DNA from: Osmia lignaria lignaria | Lineage: Eukaryota > Arthropoda > Insecta > Hymenoptera > Megachilidae | Length of the DNA stretch: 64,000 nt | Reading direction: 5' to 3' | NCBI RefSeq assembly: GCF_051020975.1 | Contig: NC_135035.1 | Location: forward strand, 10,540,001 to 10,604,000 | Shown: positions 12,260-23,982 of the stretch, piece by piece | Layout of the letters: each line of letters starts with the position of its first letter | How positions within the stretch are numbered: position 1 is the stretch's first letter | The notes under the pieces: generated by a model | The model's database searches: none | What the model was told of the DNA's origin: nothing | Seen by the model: the letters and a program-made list of their open reading frames with translations, nothing else | Program-made: the position numbers and the translations under genes

Positions 12260-12290
12260 GGGAACCAAGGATTTGAATCGTGGACCTGTG
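12260..12290 (-). pseudogene. Third, diverged tRNA-like 3' end
   Basis: On the minus strand this reads as the same T-loop/acceptor block as the neighbouring inverted repeat, ending GGTTCCCA, with a B-box-like GATTCAAATCC (one mismatch to consensus). It sits 10 bases outside the right arm in the orientation of the left arm, and the similarity fades beyond about 30 bases. So three tRNA-like ends are clustered within 310 bases. Confidence 0.55.
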
Positions 12291-13934
12291 GACGACATCG
12301 GGGATCGCACTACATGAATACTTTCAATGCAAGTGCAGTGGATGCATTTTAAGTAGGAGATTGCGTGAATTTAATTTAATAAAATAATTTCTAATACCTT
12401 TCTAAACCTTCTACCTCATTATTAGTTAAATGGAACATTCTCTTTCACGGAAAACCATATATTCAGAGCAAATTTTGCACGTATCGATGCATACCGATAA
12501 CGCGTGCACGGGAAATTGCATTGAAATAAGTGCAATCGGAAGTGAAATGAAATTAATTGCACAACGACAGACAAGGTTCGAACAAGTGGAAAGTAACTGG
12601 CAGATATGTAAAGCAGTTGGAATGCGGATCAATATCGATCTGGTGGCAAGCGAATCCAGACACTTGTAATCAGACGCTTCCCATCATCCAACCGGTCGTG
12701 AGAAGCTTCCAGTTCCCATACACGACGTGGAAAGTGGAAAATTGTGCAACCTTCGTAGAGCAATCCGAAGGTGCACGAGCAATTTCGTTTTATTGTTCAA
12801 GCAGGTGGAAGACTAATGATAAACGCGATTCAATTATTCCTCCTAAAAATTCCCATATCTCCTCCCATCCTTTACAAACACCATCACCGAATGATTCAAC
12901 GAGGCAAGCATCGCGAGTCGAACAAACGTTACAATTTCGAGAACGCTGTATCCCGCCGTAACACGTATACGATAAGAATCTCTGGAGAGGAGCCACGTTT
13001 CGCTGTCTTCCTCGTCGATTAATCGACGAAAGTCGCAGCGAAATCCTTACCAGGTAATACGACAAGCTTCCCGGGGCTCGTAACAAAAGATCGAAGGGCG
13101 AGAGGGGTTGCTGCAGGGTGAAGGGAGTCGGCAGGAAGAGTGGCTGCTGGCCACGTGGGATCAGCGGCGATCGTTAAAGAAATATCGACGTCGTATGCGG
13201 CTCCTTGCCAACGATCCACGGAATAGTATCTGTAATGCGATCGCTTTGGCACTGTATGGCGATAGCATCATTAACCCTCCGTGAGCCGAACACTGAATAA
13301 GATCTTGTTACGCGATATCCAAGCGAGGAGGGCCCGCGGTCGCCCTCGACTCCCTCTCGCTGCACAATACTCGCTAATTAAACGAGCTGGCCTGCCCGCC
13401 ACCGCAGATACCAGAGCGCGATTGCTTTGTTTTCGTACACGGGACCACGCCACGCTTCCACGGCCAAATTAATTGGAGACGCGATAATAAATAGGGAAGC
13501 GCGACGCGACGCTTTTCGCAGACAACCAGATACGACTCGAAACCGCGAGACACGCTAATGCGAATCAGACGACCTGCCGAACGCTGAGATTGTATTCCAT
13601 TCAAATACAAACGAAATTTACAAGACAATATTCGTCGTGACAAACGTAGGCTCTCGTCCTAAGAAGGTTCGGAAAAATCTCAGTCCGGAAGGAAAAGTGT
13701 TGGGTATTTTATAGGACCGGAAAGTAGGACGATGGAAGTTATCGTAGGTCCAGTAGTCGGTAAGGGATGAGGTCATGAGATCGAGGTTTGAAGATGACTA
13801 GTTCAGATGAATCAATAGAAATAAAAGGAAGAACTTGGGGTGTTTGGTGTTGAAGGTTGACTCATAACATGATGAGAAAGCCGGACTATCTAAGTATGAT
13901 AGTGAATAATGTTTTACAAGAAATGTTAGTCATT
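12291..13934. other. Gene-free stretch
   Basis: I see no gene. Frame 12557-12961 (+, 134 codons) and the overlapping minus-strand frames around 12790-13643 (up to 98 codons) have no recognisable domain. The region from 13020 to 13560 is CpG-rich with open frames on both strands. Confidence 0.55.
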
Positions 13935-13956
13935 TTAACTCTTTAATTGCTATAGG
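13935..13956 (+). mobile_element. Orphan terminal repeat, same family as the 6450 element
   Basis: The 21 bases from 13935 match the left end of the 6450-6665 element at 16 positions, starting on TTAA, and all five differences are transitions. This pattern fits an old copy decaying by C-to-T change. No matching right end was found in the next 500 bases, so the copy is truncated or the right end is unrecognisable. A hairpin-like block ending AGCACCCCATG follows at about 13954-13976. Confidence 0.4.
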
Positions 13957-16900
13957 GGGTTCTGAAGCACCCCATGACAAATTCTGTTTGAAAATGAATC
14001 ATCAGAAATGTTGAGATTCGATCAATCAATCGAGACGAGGATCAATTCAGTCCACCAAAACCAACCCAGTTCAGAAACAGCTCGAAAATATACAGTATTA
14101 TTAAAACACGATCGTCCGACACGTTTCTTATCCACATTCCAACTACGCTGACAACGTCTGTCGATGGTAAAGGTTTGACCATCCCAGTCCTTAAATTTCA
14201 CGGCGGGCAGGGACGCGCTAATCGCGGCGATCCAAGGGGAAGCATCGTCGGGATGAAAACATTTCCAGCTGTGACTGCCAGTCTGTCCACGAAAGGAGGC
14301 CTTAACTGGCGATAAATCGTCGTTCGATCGCGACGGAGGCGAGCTTAATTGGCGATATCGGCTCGACTCGTTCGCTCAAAGAGTCGTGAAAATCCGCTCG
14401 CAGCCTGTCGTCGGAACACTCGACACGCGTGTCATTTTTCTTTTTTGTAATACGAAGGAACGAGCTGCCAGGAATCTCGCGAATAGAGCCCGTGGAACGA
14501 GCCTATAGCGAGCCGCGTGGATCCTTGAGGACGATCAACGGAACGACTTTTTTCCCCCTTGGTCGTTCCACGAGAAGGGACAAAATTGTCCGTATAAAAA
14601 GTGGCGGACGGTAGAGGCGTGTCACGTTTAATCGTCTAATGGATAGCTAGAAATGTATCCTTTCCAGTGAATTTCTTACCTCTCTCAGATCAGAAATGAT
14701 GTTATTTTAAATAGCGTGTGATTTTGTTTTAAGGATTAGATTGAAAGTCTAAAAGCAAGATATTTTTCCATCTCCAAAATGATTCCATTCTAACTTTAGA
14801 ACCCGTTCATTCTTGAAATACGAAATCCGGTCACCTTTAAACTTGTCAGATGTACCTTTTGTAAGCAACTCATCGCTCGAAATTAGCGCGATTTCGCTGA
14901 CCGGTTGGCCATTCGGATAATTAAAAATAGGCGCGGCTGAATTCCTACGCGTCGGCCCAAACCGGTGCGGCTACCACTGAAGTTTCTATGGAACCCACTC
15001 ACATGAATATTTGAAAACAGGTGTCCGAAATTAGATGTGCGAATCGAAGGTGATGGAGAAAGGTGTGCTGGCACCATTAGATACGCGAATGTTCTCATCG
15101 TCCGGTTAATCCGGCGACTGGATGTCTGGATTTTTAAAGGTCGCGTTCGAAGGCCTTCCAAGGCCTTTCAATAACTCATTGGCCCAAAAACATTTCAGCA
15201 AAAATAAAAAGATCATACTGGAAGAGACTTAACTAATTGAACTTTCTGTAGAAAAGATTAATTGCCCAATAAACAGACCTAAATGCAATAGAATGCGAAA
15301 GTCTATCGGTAATCTGATTCTAATTAACATCAAATGGGCTCATGAACGTAGATCGAGTTCACGATTAAATTAACGTATAAGAAATTTCACGGACAATCTT
15401 TCATTATAAAAACAATCATTTGAAATCCCAACGGGATTACAGATCCCAAGGAGAAAAGTGTTTGCTATTCTCTTTTACAATTTGTAATTATAATCTGAAA
15501 TCTTCCTATTGTACACGTGTGTACCGGGATTCCTTTTAACCTTTGATCACTATTCGAAACACTCGAATCTTTTCCACGAAACTCTCATCTGCATGAATTT
15601 CAACCGGTGCACGGTTATCGAATAATTTATTAACGACAGCCAATCTGGCGATGAACACATTAAACACGATTTATCGATTTTATCGATCTCGTTTATTGAT
15701 CGATGTGCCATTTTTTTTGACTTGATATTTACTAACCAGAAGTGTTTCGTAAAGTGGGGCTGAAAAATATATTTATTTATGGAAATACAGGAATCTGAGG
15801 AACAAGAAATTTGTATGCTAAAATACCTGAATCGATTATTGTCACGAGTTTAACATAATTAAACAATCAAGTAAAAATTGACGGTGCCTAAAGTGATAAA
15901 TTTAAAAATTATTCTGTCGAATAAATTTCCAGCTTGAAACCTTGCAGCAGGAAAAGAAAGAGAAATCTCGGAGATAGTCTCCGCCTGGCTGTTTGGCCGA
16001 GGCAAAAAGAACGCGTTAAAAGTGTTGAATAAACCACTTGACAGCCGTTTGATCACCGAGCGAAAATCTGCAGGTTGACTCTGCCTTGCGCCGAGTCGAT
16101 GAACATGTAAACGCAGCTGCAGGGCTTAAAGGTCCGTTCTCGAACACGGGCAGCAATCATTGACGATGCGATCGCGGGGGACGAAACGATCCGCGAACGA
16201 AGCCTTCGATCGTAGCCTGTACTTTGGACGTACGACGAGCAAACGCACCCTCGAGGATTCGCCATTGCGATAGTAATTGCGTGCCTTTACCCTCGATGGG
16301 ACCAGAAACCGGATCACCCGTTCGATCCAGATCGAAAGATCGTGCTCGCCTAGCAGACTTCGATCGTAACGAAAGGTCACGGTAGAAGAAAGGATGGTTA
16401 AAATGTTAATAGAAGAAATTTCTAAGCAATTACGGGAGATTATGAAATCTAAATTGAACAGCTCAACGAGGATAAGGTACAATTACTGATAAAACGAGCA
16501 GCACAGGTGATCATTACGTATGTAAAGAAGCAATGTTCTTTGATTTTGATAAAAAGAGGAACCTTTGTACTATCTCGGAAACTATGCGCGAGAAGCATTG
16601 AATTTCCATAAAACAGGTTTATTAATGATATGCACTTGAGGAGGGATAACACGCAACATTGCATTAGAAACTGAAGGTGACTACCTACTATTAAACTTGG
16701 CAGTTTTCAATATCTTCTATTTCTTAAAATATCATCAAAGTGGTATACAATTTGAACCAACAGGCAAAGATAATTAAGTTTTAATATTAACTTGGACAGT
16801 TTCGTTTCTTTTCCTCGATCATAACGGAATAATTAAACGATACATGCCATGCAACAATATGTCCGCCCATAAAAGGTAGGGCTGAAGAAGGACTGACCGT

Positions 16901-17770
16901 TTTCGGTTATCCCGTTTTCTGAACAGCTCAATTCTCGGCCAATCATTTTTTCCCATGGTCGGCTTTTTTCCTGGCGGGTACCTTTTTCTGCGAGTACGCG
17001 AAAAAACAAGATAAATGGCAGCGCGAGCAGAATCGCCAACGGCCCGCAATCAGCCGGTACAATACGCCGGGATACGTCACAGTTAATGGTCCACCTTGAA
17101 CCCGTTATACCGAGGACTCGTGTTCGTACCACGGAAAAGAGGGAGCCTGTCCTGTCAAGATGCACATCCACGTTTCAGTTTCAAGGGTGCAGTGGATATA
17201 CGCGGTTGCAGGTTGCTGGCAAAGGTCGTCGGGAGGCTCGGAGGTGAGGAGTTCCCACACTTCCACGCTGCCTCGAGCGATAGAAGCGCACGAGTCAGAC
17301 GCTTGTGGACGCCTCGAGCCTCGCGATCCGAGTGATTCAAGTAATGTTACACGAGACGAATTCATCGCACTTCGTATTTCAATAAAGTATCGCAATGCAA
17401 TTTCAATAGCAGTCGCCACAGTGAAAATGGACACGTATGATCAGACATGTTGAAGATGACACATAAAATTTTTAAAAACCTCTCAATCTAATAAAGTTAT
17501 GTTATTAGAGTGATAATAATGCTATTCAATTATTTTATATTACTTGTCGCGGTTATTTCGGTTAATTTCCCCCTGTGGCTGATCAATTTCGTGCTTATAC
17601 TACTGAAAATTTGGATAGAAACGCGTTCTAAGATAAATAAAGTTAAAATTTTTCATATTTTTTTTACTGAAACTATAGAGCCTACAGAAGAGAATTTAAG
17701 GGAAATAAATGATATCAGTTTGAATTTCAGTTTCAGAATAAAAATAGAAAAATGCGTGTACGAATTTTGA
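13957..17770. other. Gene-free stretch
   Basis: I see no gene. The longest frames are 16126-16482 (-, 118 codons) and 16833-17171 (-, 112 codons), plus overlapping frames of about 100 codons on both strands at 17096-17453. None is recognised. The plus frame 17510-17770 (86 codons) is hydrophobic at its start, but the DNA is AT-rich, which by itself yields Ile/Leu/Phe codons. Confidence 0.5.
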
Positions 17771-20370
17771 AAGTGTCAGTAGCGGGAAGAAGTATACGCA
17801 CACGCTTGTTTAGGAACTCGAGTATCGAGTTCGCTCGCGGAACCAACTTTCCGACATAAAAACGTACTTTACGCGTCCGGAAGTCGAGGAGAGGAGAGCT
17901 GGTGCCTCGTGTAACAGCGTCTGAAAGTGGCTCGGGGCACGGCGCGTGCAGGACGTGATTGTGTCGCCGTTCTTCTATCTTTCTTCGTCGTTTATCAAGC
18001 AGAATTTCTCTGTCCTCCTCTGCCACCACCTCTTACGTTCATCCCCTTCCACGTAGAGCCGTACCTTTTCGCCGTTCGACTGCTTTTTGCTTCTCTTTCG
18101 CCACGATGGAGAGGACGGCTCCTACCGCCTCCGCTCCGCTACACAGCCTCGGCTCGTGCTGCTTTTGCTGCTTTTCTTGTACCTAGCAGACTCCCATTGA
18201 CGTAGGTAGCTGAGATTTCAAGACAGCTACGAATTTCTAAGATTTTCGCACGAAAAACTTACTTTGGATTTTCGAGGCTCAAAATTCCACCCCTTTTTTG
18301 AAGAAATTTTTCAGAATATTATTTTTTAAAGGTAGATAGTTTTATAGTTTTCTGGGAACTAGAAATTGAGTTCTTTTCTAAGTTCTTAAATTTCACCACC
18401 CTTAACCCTTTACACATGAAACACTTCCAATCCTAAATCAAAACACTTTTAATTTAAATTCTCTTAACACTTTTAAATAAAATTAATTTAAATTAACTAA
18501 ATCAATTAAATACTTAAAAATCAATGCGAAAGTCATGAATTAACATTCTACAAAATACCACCAAAAAAGAACCACATAACAATATCATTTTCTCCGTCGA
18601 GAATTTCGAGTAAGAAATCCTGTCGCCTTTGTTCGAAGAAAAGAATCGGCAAGAAAATGCCACAAGTACCGTTTTCAATCCGAACATCGAAGCCGCAAGA
18701 AGAATTCAGCGAGTTACATCCGGCGACGATACGAACGATCACCGGTAGTTGCATTTCACGACCGATTGCCCCGTAATCGTCATCGTGGTCAACGGGGCTT
18801 TTCTTATCGAGGGGCGTGAAAGGGTCTTGACAAATCGGCTCGTTTAAGATCGGTACTTACGCCAGTGTTCCTAGGCAAGGCGCGTGGCTGGAATGCGGCG
18901 CGGCCGTGCTGCCGCTCGCGACTGAAACGCGGCCTGGCCAATAGGAGACGGAGATTGAGAAGCGAGCAAGGTTTCCAAATGAAGGCTCGCTGGCGTCAAA
19001 TCTGGCGAAGCCTTTTTTCATCTTCTTGTTACTCGTGTTTTTTGTTTAACGTGTTCATCGAGGAAGACCGGTTGACCCGTAACTTCGGTGATTAGCATAC
19101 ACAGTGCCGATCGAAGTTTTTCGACCACTGTCTCCCAACACCTTGGATTATTATTTTTATTTAATTCAACGTTGATTGCTGATTAGAAATCGCATTGATA
19201 TTATATTGAAGCCTTGATTGCCAGGGGGTAATTGTGTAATTAGTAAATGTAGATATTATCGATAATTTATGAAAAGCAATAAGTAGGTTCATATTTTATC
19301 TTCTCTTGTTTTCCTCAATAGGAAAGTCCTATACTTTCTTTTGTACTTGCTTTTACTTGCTTTAATACTTGCTTTTCATATATCGCCGGTAAGGTAGATA
19401 AGTCAAGATATAAGCTGCCTAATTGAAAGCTTAAATTTGCAGCCACCATCCAATTCATCAGGAATATTTATAATCATTCCTGTCATCAATTACCCGAGTT
19501 CCTTTCAGCTGTCTAAGCTGTTGGAATGAAATTTAGAGAATAAAGCTGACCGATGCAGAGAGCGTCGTCGCCATAGGCTGTGTCCTTTAATCAAGGATAC
19601 TATATACCTAGCGGTGCTTAATAAGAGGGACCGACTTAATTACGAGGATACATGGCGAATGGTAGAGGCCAGTCCCTTCGAATCGTGCACCTCGGCTCTC
19701 TATATCGAATCTAAAGCCTCGATTTGCATACTCAGCTTCTCTGTCTCTTCCGAATAAACCACGAGAACTACTTCTCTGTCTATCTTTTCCTCTTTCAGAG
19801 ACACACGCACGCCGGCATCTTCGGCGTGGCAGAAATATTATTTCGAGCCGCAGAAATTCCGGTGCCCGCCGTTCCTTTCCGTTTTAACGACCCGCCTAAT
19901 GAACGTTAATGTCTAAGGCCACGGTTCCTGTGATTCTGGCGCCATAGCGATATATCACTGTTGCTTCTTGCGCCAGTTTAGGGCAACGCCGACTTTTACG
20001 CCCGCGAAAGCGGGGGTGGTTTTAAAAAAATTCTATTTTTGAAAATTAACGCGTTAAACCTCAGAAATTCAATTTAAATTTATGCAAAGAGAATCCGGTA
20101 CTTCTTGATCGTCCAAATATCGGATCGAATTTATCGATACCAAAAGAAGAAAGAAAAAAAAAATAAAGGGACGGCGAGAAGAATTTCAGCGCGACACCTA
20201 GCAGGCGAACGAAATGCAGCAAGGGCATCGATGCACAGCACGGATCATGATTTATGTAGTGGTACCAGGCTATATGGCCTAGAGTATATCATTGTTGCCA
20301 TCACAATGGCACGAAATGCAATACTCGTACTCTATCGGGTGCGCTTTCGCATAATGTGTCATAAATAGGC
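17771..20370. other. Gene-free stretch with a pyrimidine-rich patch
   Basis: I see no gene. The segment 17980-18110 is pyrimidine-rich on the plus strand and yields short Ser/Leu/Pro-rich frames (92 and 75 codons). The segment 18240-18550 is strongly AT-rich. A small tandem repeat lies at 19343-19376. Confidence 0.5.
19343..19376 (+). repeat. Short tandem repeat of ACTTGCTTTT
   Basis: ACTTGC recurs at 19345, 19355 and 19367, each followed by a T-rich spacer, giving about three copies with a 10-12 base period. Confidence 0.7.
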
Positions 20371-23300
20371 GGCACACAGTGCCGCTTGCATACCGTGCTG
20401 AAACAATAACCATTGTGGTGGATGGTGGTGGGCACTACCTATGGGGCTCCACCATCGTGCCGGCTATGAGAAGCGCAAGATTTTTATCTGAAAAGGGCCT
20501 TGACGTGCAGGTGGTCTTATCAGCTCGTCGAGAAACACCTCTGTTCGGTGACTGTAAGCTTTGTGAGCTTAAGAATTCATTCAATACTTCTATCGATCTC
20601 TTTCTATTTCCTTTATAATTAATTATTTGAAATTTGATTTATTATTTCTTTTAATGTATTCTATATTAAGAATACTATTCGATCTCAAGGACTCGATATT
20701 CGAACACTTAAGTTCGCTTTGATGTCCGTGTGTACATATTGGATTTGATTCCATCACTAACTGCAGCGAAGGGGAAACGCGGCAGCTTGCATTGCTGCAC
20801 CTGCATGTTATTGCACGCCGATTAGAAGCACCGATGCAGGCTAACTGCAAGAACGCTGCTGCGTGATGCAAGAAACGTGAAATAATCGCGAGTGCAATCG
20901 CGATAGTGCGAGATGCGTGATCGTAAGGAGAATTTGTGTACACACGGCTGCGGATAGTAAGTGGAAATTAGCCGCGAAAAGGTCTTCGGCTTTTTAGACT
21001 CGTGCTTTTGCGATAACTTGCCAACCTGTCGGACGATTTTATCTTCTCCGAACTTTTTCCAGATGCGGCAGAGTATTTCGCAAATAAAATGCAAACGATC
21101 TTTACTTTTAGAGCAGTCAATCGCACTGACAGCCAATGAATTCACGCGATCGTTATTCAACTAAAAAACCATAGATAGAAAAATAGAAAAATTAATAAGA
21201 AATCATGCAGTGAAGGGTTGCAGAAAGAAAAGTGAATTCCAGAAGGATATCGGTATGCGGTGAGACCGGACGAATGTTTGATTGAAAATGAAACGCAGCG
21301 GAACTGAAACTTCCATTTAACGGTAAGAGTGCGGTCGATCGCTTAGTTTTACCTGGGGATCAGGCTTTTTGGATGACGATCGTGTTTGCGGTCGGGAACT
21401 AGTGGCGCGTGAACTTTCCTGTCCAGCCAACAGACACGATGCGTACAAGCAAGTAGAACAGGAATTCGCTGACGGTGTATCGCAAAACCTCCATTATTTC
21501 ACGACTTTTTCCACCCCGTCGAGCCGCTTTGAACCGCAACCTTGTACCGAGGTTTTTGCATCGAACCCTTATTGCTTTATCGGTTCAGTAGCGAGCATTC
21601 AATTTTCAATTTCATTAGCCCGCAAAATGCCACGGACAAGATCGCGTTACAACCGTCAACATTGTAGCATCATTTCCTATTTCTAATGTTGTCGATCAAG
21701 AAAAGAAAATTTAAAAAAAGATCTTATTCAATTTATGTTCTCATGCAAAATTATCTTCTCTTCATCTCTGTCATCGTGAGACTCTATGTGTCATGCTTTA
21801 AGATTAATAAAAATGATCATAACAAGAAAGGACAACATCCTACAAAATCCACACACGTCATTAACACATTTTCGTAGAAACATGACGGTTCCGGTTCTCG
21901 CGACAACGGAGGTGAATACGTTTCAAGGAGCATCGGGGCGTAGACATTGTGAGGATTCTCTTTCCCTAAGCTCCGTCTACATCCTGAATAATCCTTTTCA
22001 ACGTTCTCAGCCGGCGGCGGGCCGTAATCCTTGCAACCTCATCCTCGTTTCCAACTTCTACATCCGCGATGTGGGAGTCGACTGGTGGCCGACTGCTGAG
22101 CTCTCGTCCGTGGGTGTTGGAATCCTTTCACGGATGTTGAAGATGGTTTACGGTCTTGCAAGGCCCCCGACCTTGTTCATCGCGGCTAAAGGTCGAAACA
22201 CGAGCGTGGGGAATATTAGATTTTATCGTAGCTCTCGTACGATACGTGTCGTTTTTCTTTCTACTCGAAGAAATCCAGTGAAATCATTGCAAAAATATAG
22301 TGGCCAGCTATATGTATCGTTGAATGGTGGATTTTTCTAATCCACGCATCCGGGAAGAGTTAGTAAAGGATTCGTGAATGAGGCATTATACCTGAATGAA
22401 ATTTGAGCTGAATGGTTATTCTTTGAAAACACTTAACTGTGGATGATTCACAATGGAAATCAATAGCGTTAATGGAAAGGATCGAGATTTTCTTGAAACA
22501 TCCTTTTGAATGACGCACGAATTTTGTAAGCGGTAATAATAAAAAAATTTGTAGTCCCAAGTATCACGAATTGAAAAATACAAAATTTATAATGTTTTAC
22601 ATTCGTAGAGTTCGAAAACTTTAGCAGAACGGATTTAACAGTGTCTTAGATAATCGCTAATGAGGTTTGCTACTGACCTAAGCTAATGGCCACCAGCGAT
22701 AGTACCATGGTAATGACCTTCTAACTAATCGCATGATAAGTATACTTCTAGCATGATAACTATAACTTCTGCGAAGAAAATGTAGGATACACTCGTCCAT
22801 TCACTGAGGAAGCAGTGAAAGTCAAAGGAGAAAACAAATTCGATAATCTTAGTAGCTCCAGAATTTCTTTTCCTGCTTCTATGTGTCGGCTAATTAACGG
22901 CACTAGTATGCAACTAGAGGTGTCCATAAACGAGGACATGACTCAAACATAGTGTCACCAACAGACCTGCTGGCGTCATCGTTGCACGGATTGACTCATG
23001 TACGTGGGTTAAAGTATGAGAAATGCGTACGACGATCGCGCGAGAAACGACACGCTGTTCCCGCCCTTTGTGGGACACCGATAAATCCGCGTGTGTGTCG
23101 ATAGAATGTTTGGATCGGTGACAGTGCCGTGAGCAAACGGAGAATAAAGCGCGAAAAGGAACTCTATAGAATGTTGAATCACGATAGGATATCATATTCA
23201 TATTAGGATAACAAATCTTAATGACCTGACACTTTAGAATTTTTTTTTTTTAAAGGGAAATTTTAAAATTAATTTTGATTAGTATTGAAATTTTGTAGTT

Positions 23301-23950
23301 TGTAATGTATATAATTGATATTTTAAAAATTTTTATCAATTTTTCTTTGCCAACGTTGAGCGAGAGGGAAACGTCTCGACTGAGAGGCAAGGTGGGTTGC
23401 AGAATCTCAGGCGTCGAGAGATCTCTCCTCGAAAAGGCAATTTTTCAACGGTTAAAGTTATGCCGATCTGAAATTGTACGAGATCAATTCACGAGCGTCG
23501 AAATATGCAAATGGTCGTATGGAAATCGCTTGATTTTCGATTCGAACGCGAGTGAGTCATAAGAGAAATGGGAATTCAATTTGAAGGCTGCACAGTCTCG
23601 CGGGTACTGCGCCAATTTATAACGGCGGCCGTTTTGAAACCGTGGGTGTGAGCAATTCTCCAGTTCATCTAACAATTCCTCAGACTCCCACGCGAATTCT
23701 GGACGACGACGACGTGACTCCGGGCGTCGACGTCTGTTCCCTTTGTGTTTGACCAGCGAGCGTAACCGAGAAACGCGCACTGACTTTATCTTCACGCGAC
23801 ACGGCAATTCTCCCCTTGACCCGTGTCGATCAATTAATCTCCCTGTCCAGGCTAATCCGAAAAATGAATCATGACACGCAAATTTATGTTCACCAATTGC
23901 ACTTTGTCCAGTTCAATAAATTCCATTGAGCAGTTTCAATTTCTTGTTCA
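20371..23950. other. Gene-free stretch, includes a 184-codon unrecognised frame
   Basis: I see no gene. The plus-strand frame 21786-22340 (184 codons) crosses from AT-rich into GC-rich sequence with no change in character that would suggest an exon. No motif or domain can be named. A small inverted repeat GATGGTGG/CCACCATC (20421-20428 and 20449-20456) sits in this stretch. A T-rich run lies near 23240. Confidence 0.5.
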
Positions 23951-23982
23951 TATTAGGTTAGCGCAAATGAAACATTATTTTT
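23951..23982 (+). mobile_element. Mariner-like terminal sequence (one end only)
   Basis: After a TA dinucleotide (23951-23952) the sequence reads TTAGGTTAGCGCAAATGAAA and then a T-rich run. From established knowledge, irritans-type mariner elements begin TTAGGTTGGTGCAAAAGTAA after their TA target, and this agrees at most positions. No opposite end and no transposase-like reading frame were found in the following 300 bases, so this would be a dead fragment. The match is short and was judged from memory of the family, so it could be chance. Confidence 0.45.

Noticed and set aside
17510..17770. Hydrophobic 86-codon frame, considered as a membrane peptide or a mitochondrial insert
   Set aside because: The hydrophobicity follows from AT-rich codons, the sequence contains CG dinucleotides unlike insect mitochondrial DNA, and nothing matches a known subunit.
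20385..20405. Word resembling the end of miR-276 (CATACCGTGCT)
   Set aside because: Only about 11 bases agree, the start of the microRNA is absent and no pairing arm of the precursor is present.
21786..22340. 184-codon frame, plus strand
   Set aside because: It runs from AT-rich into GC-rich sequence without exon-like boundaries, and no motif can be named.
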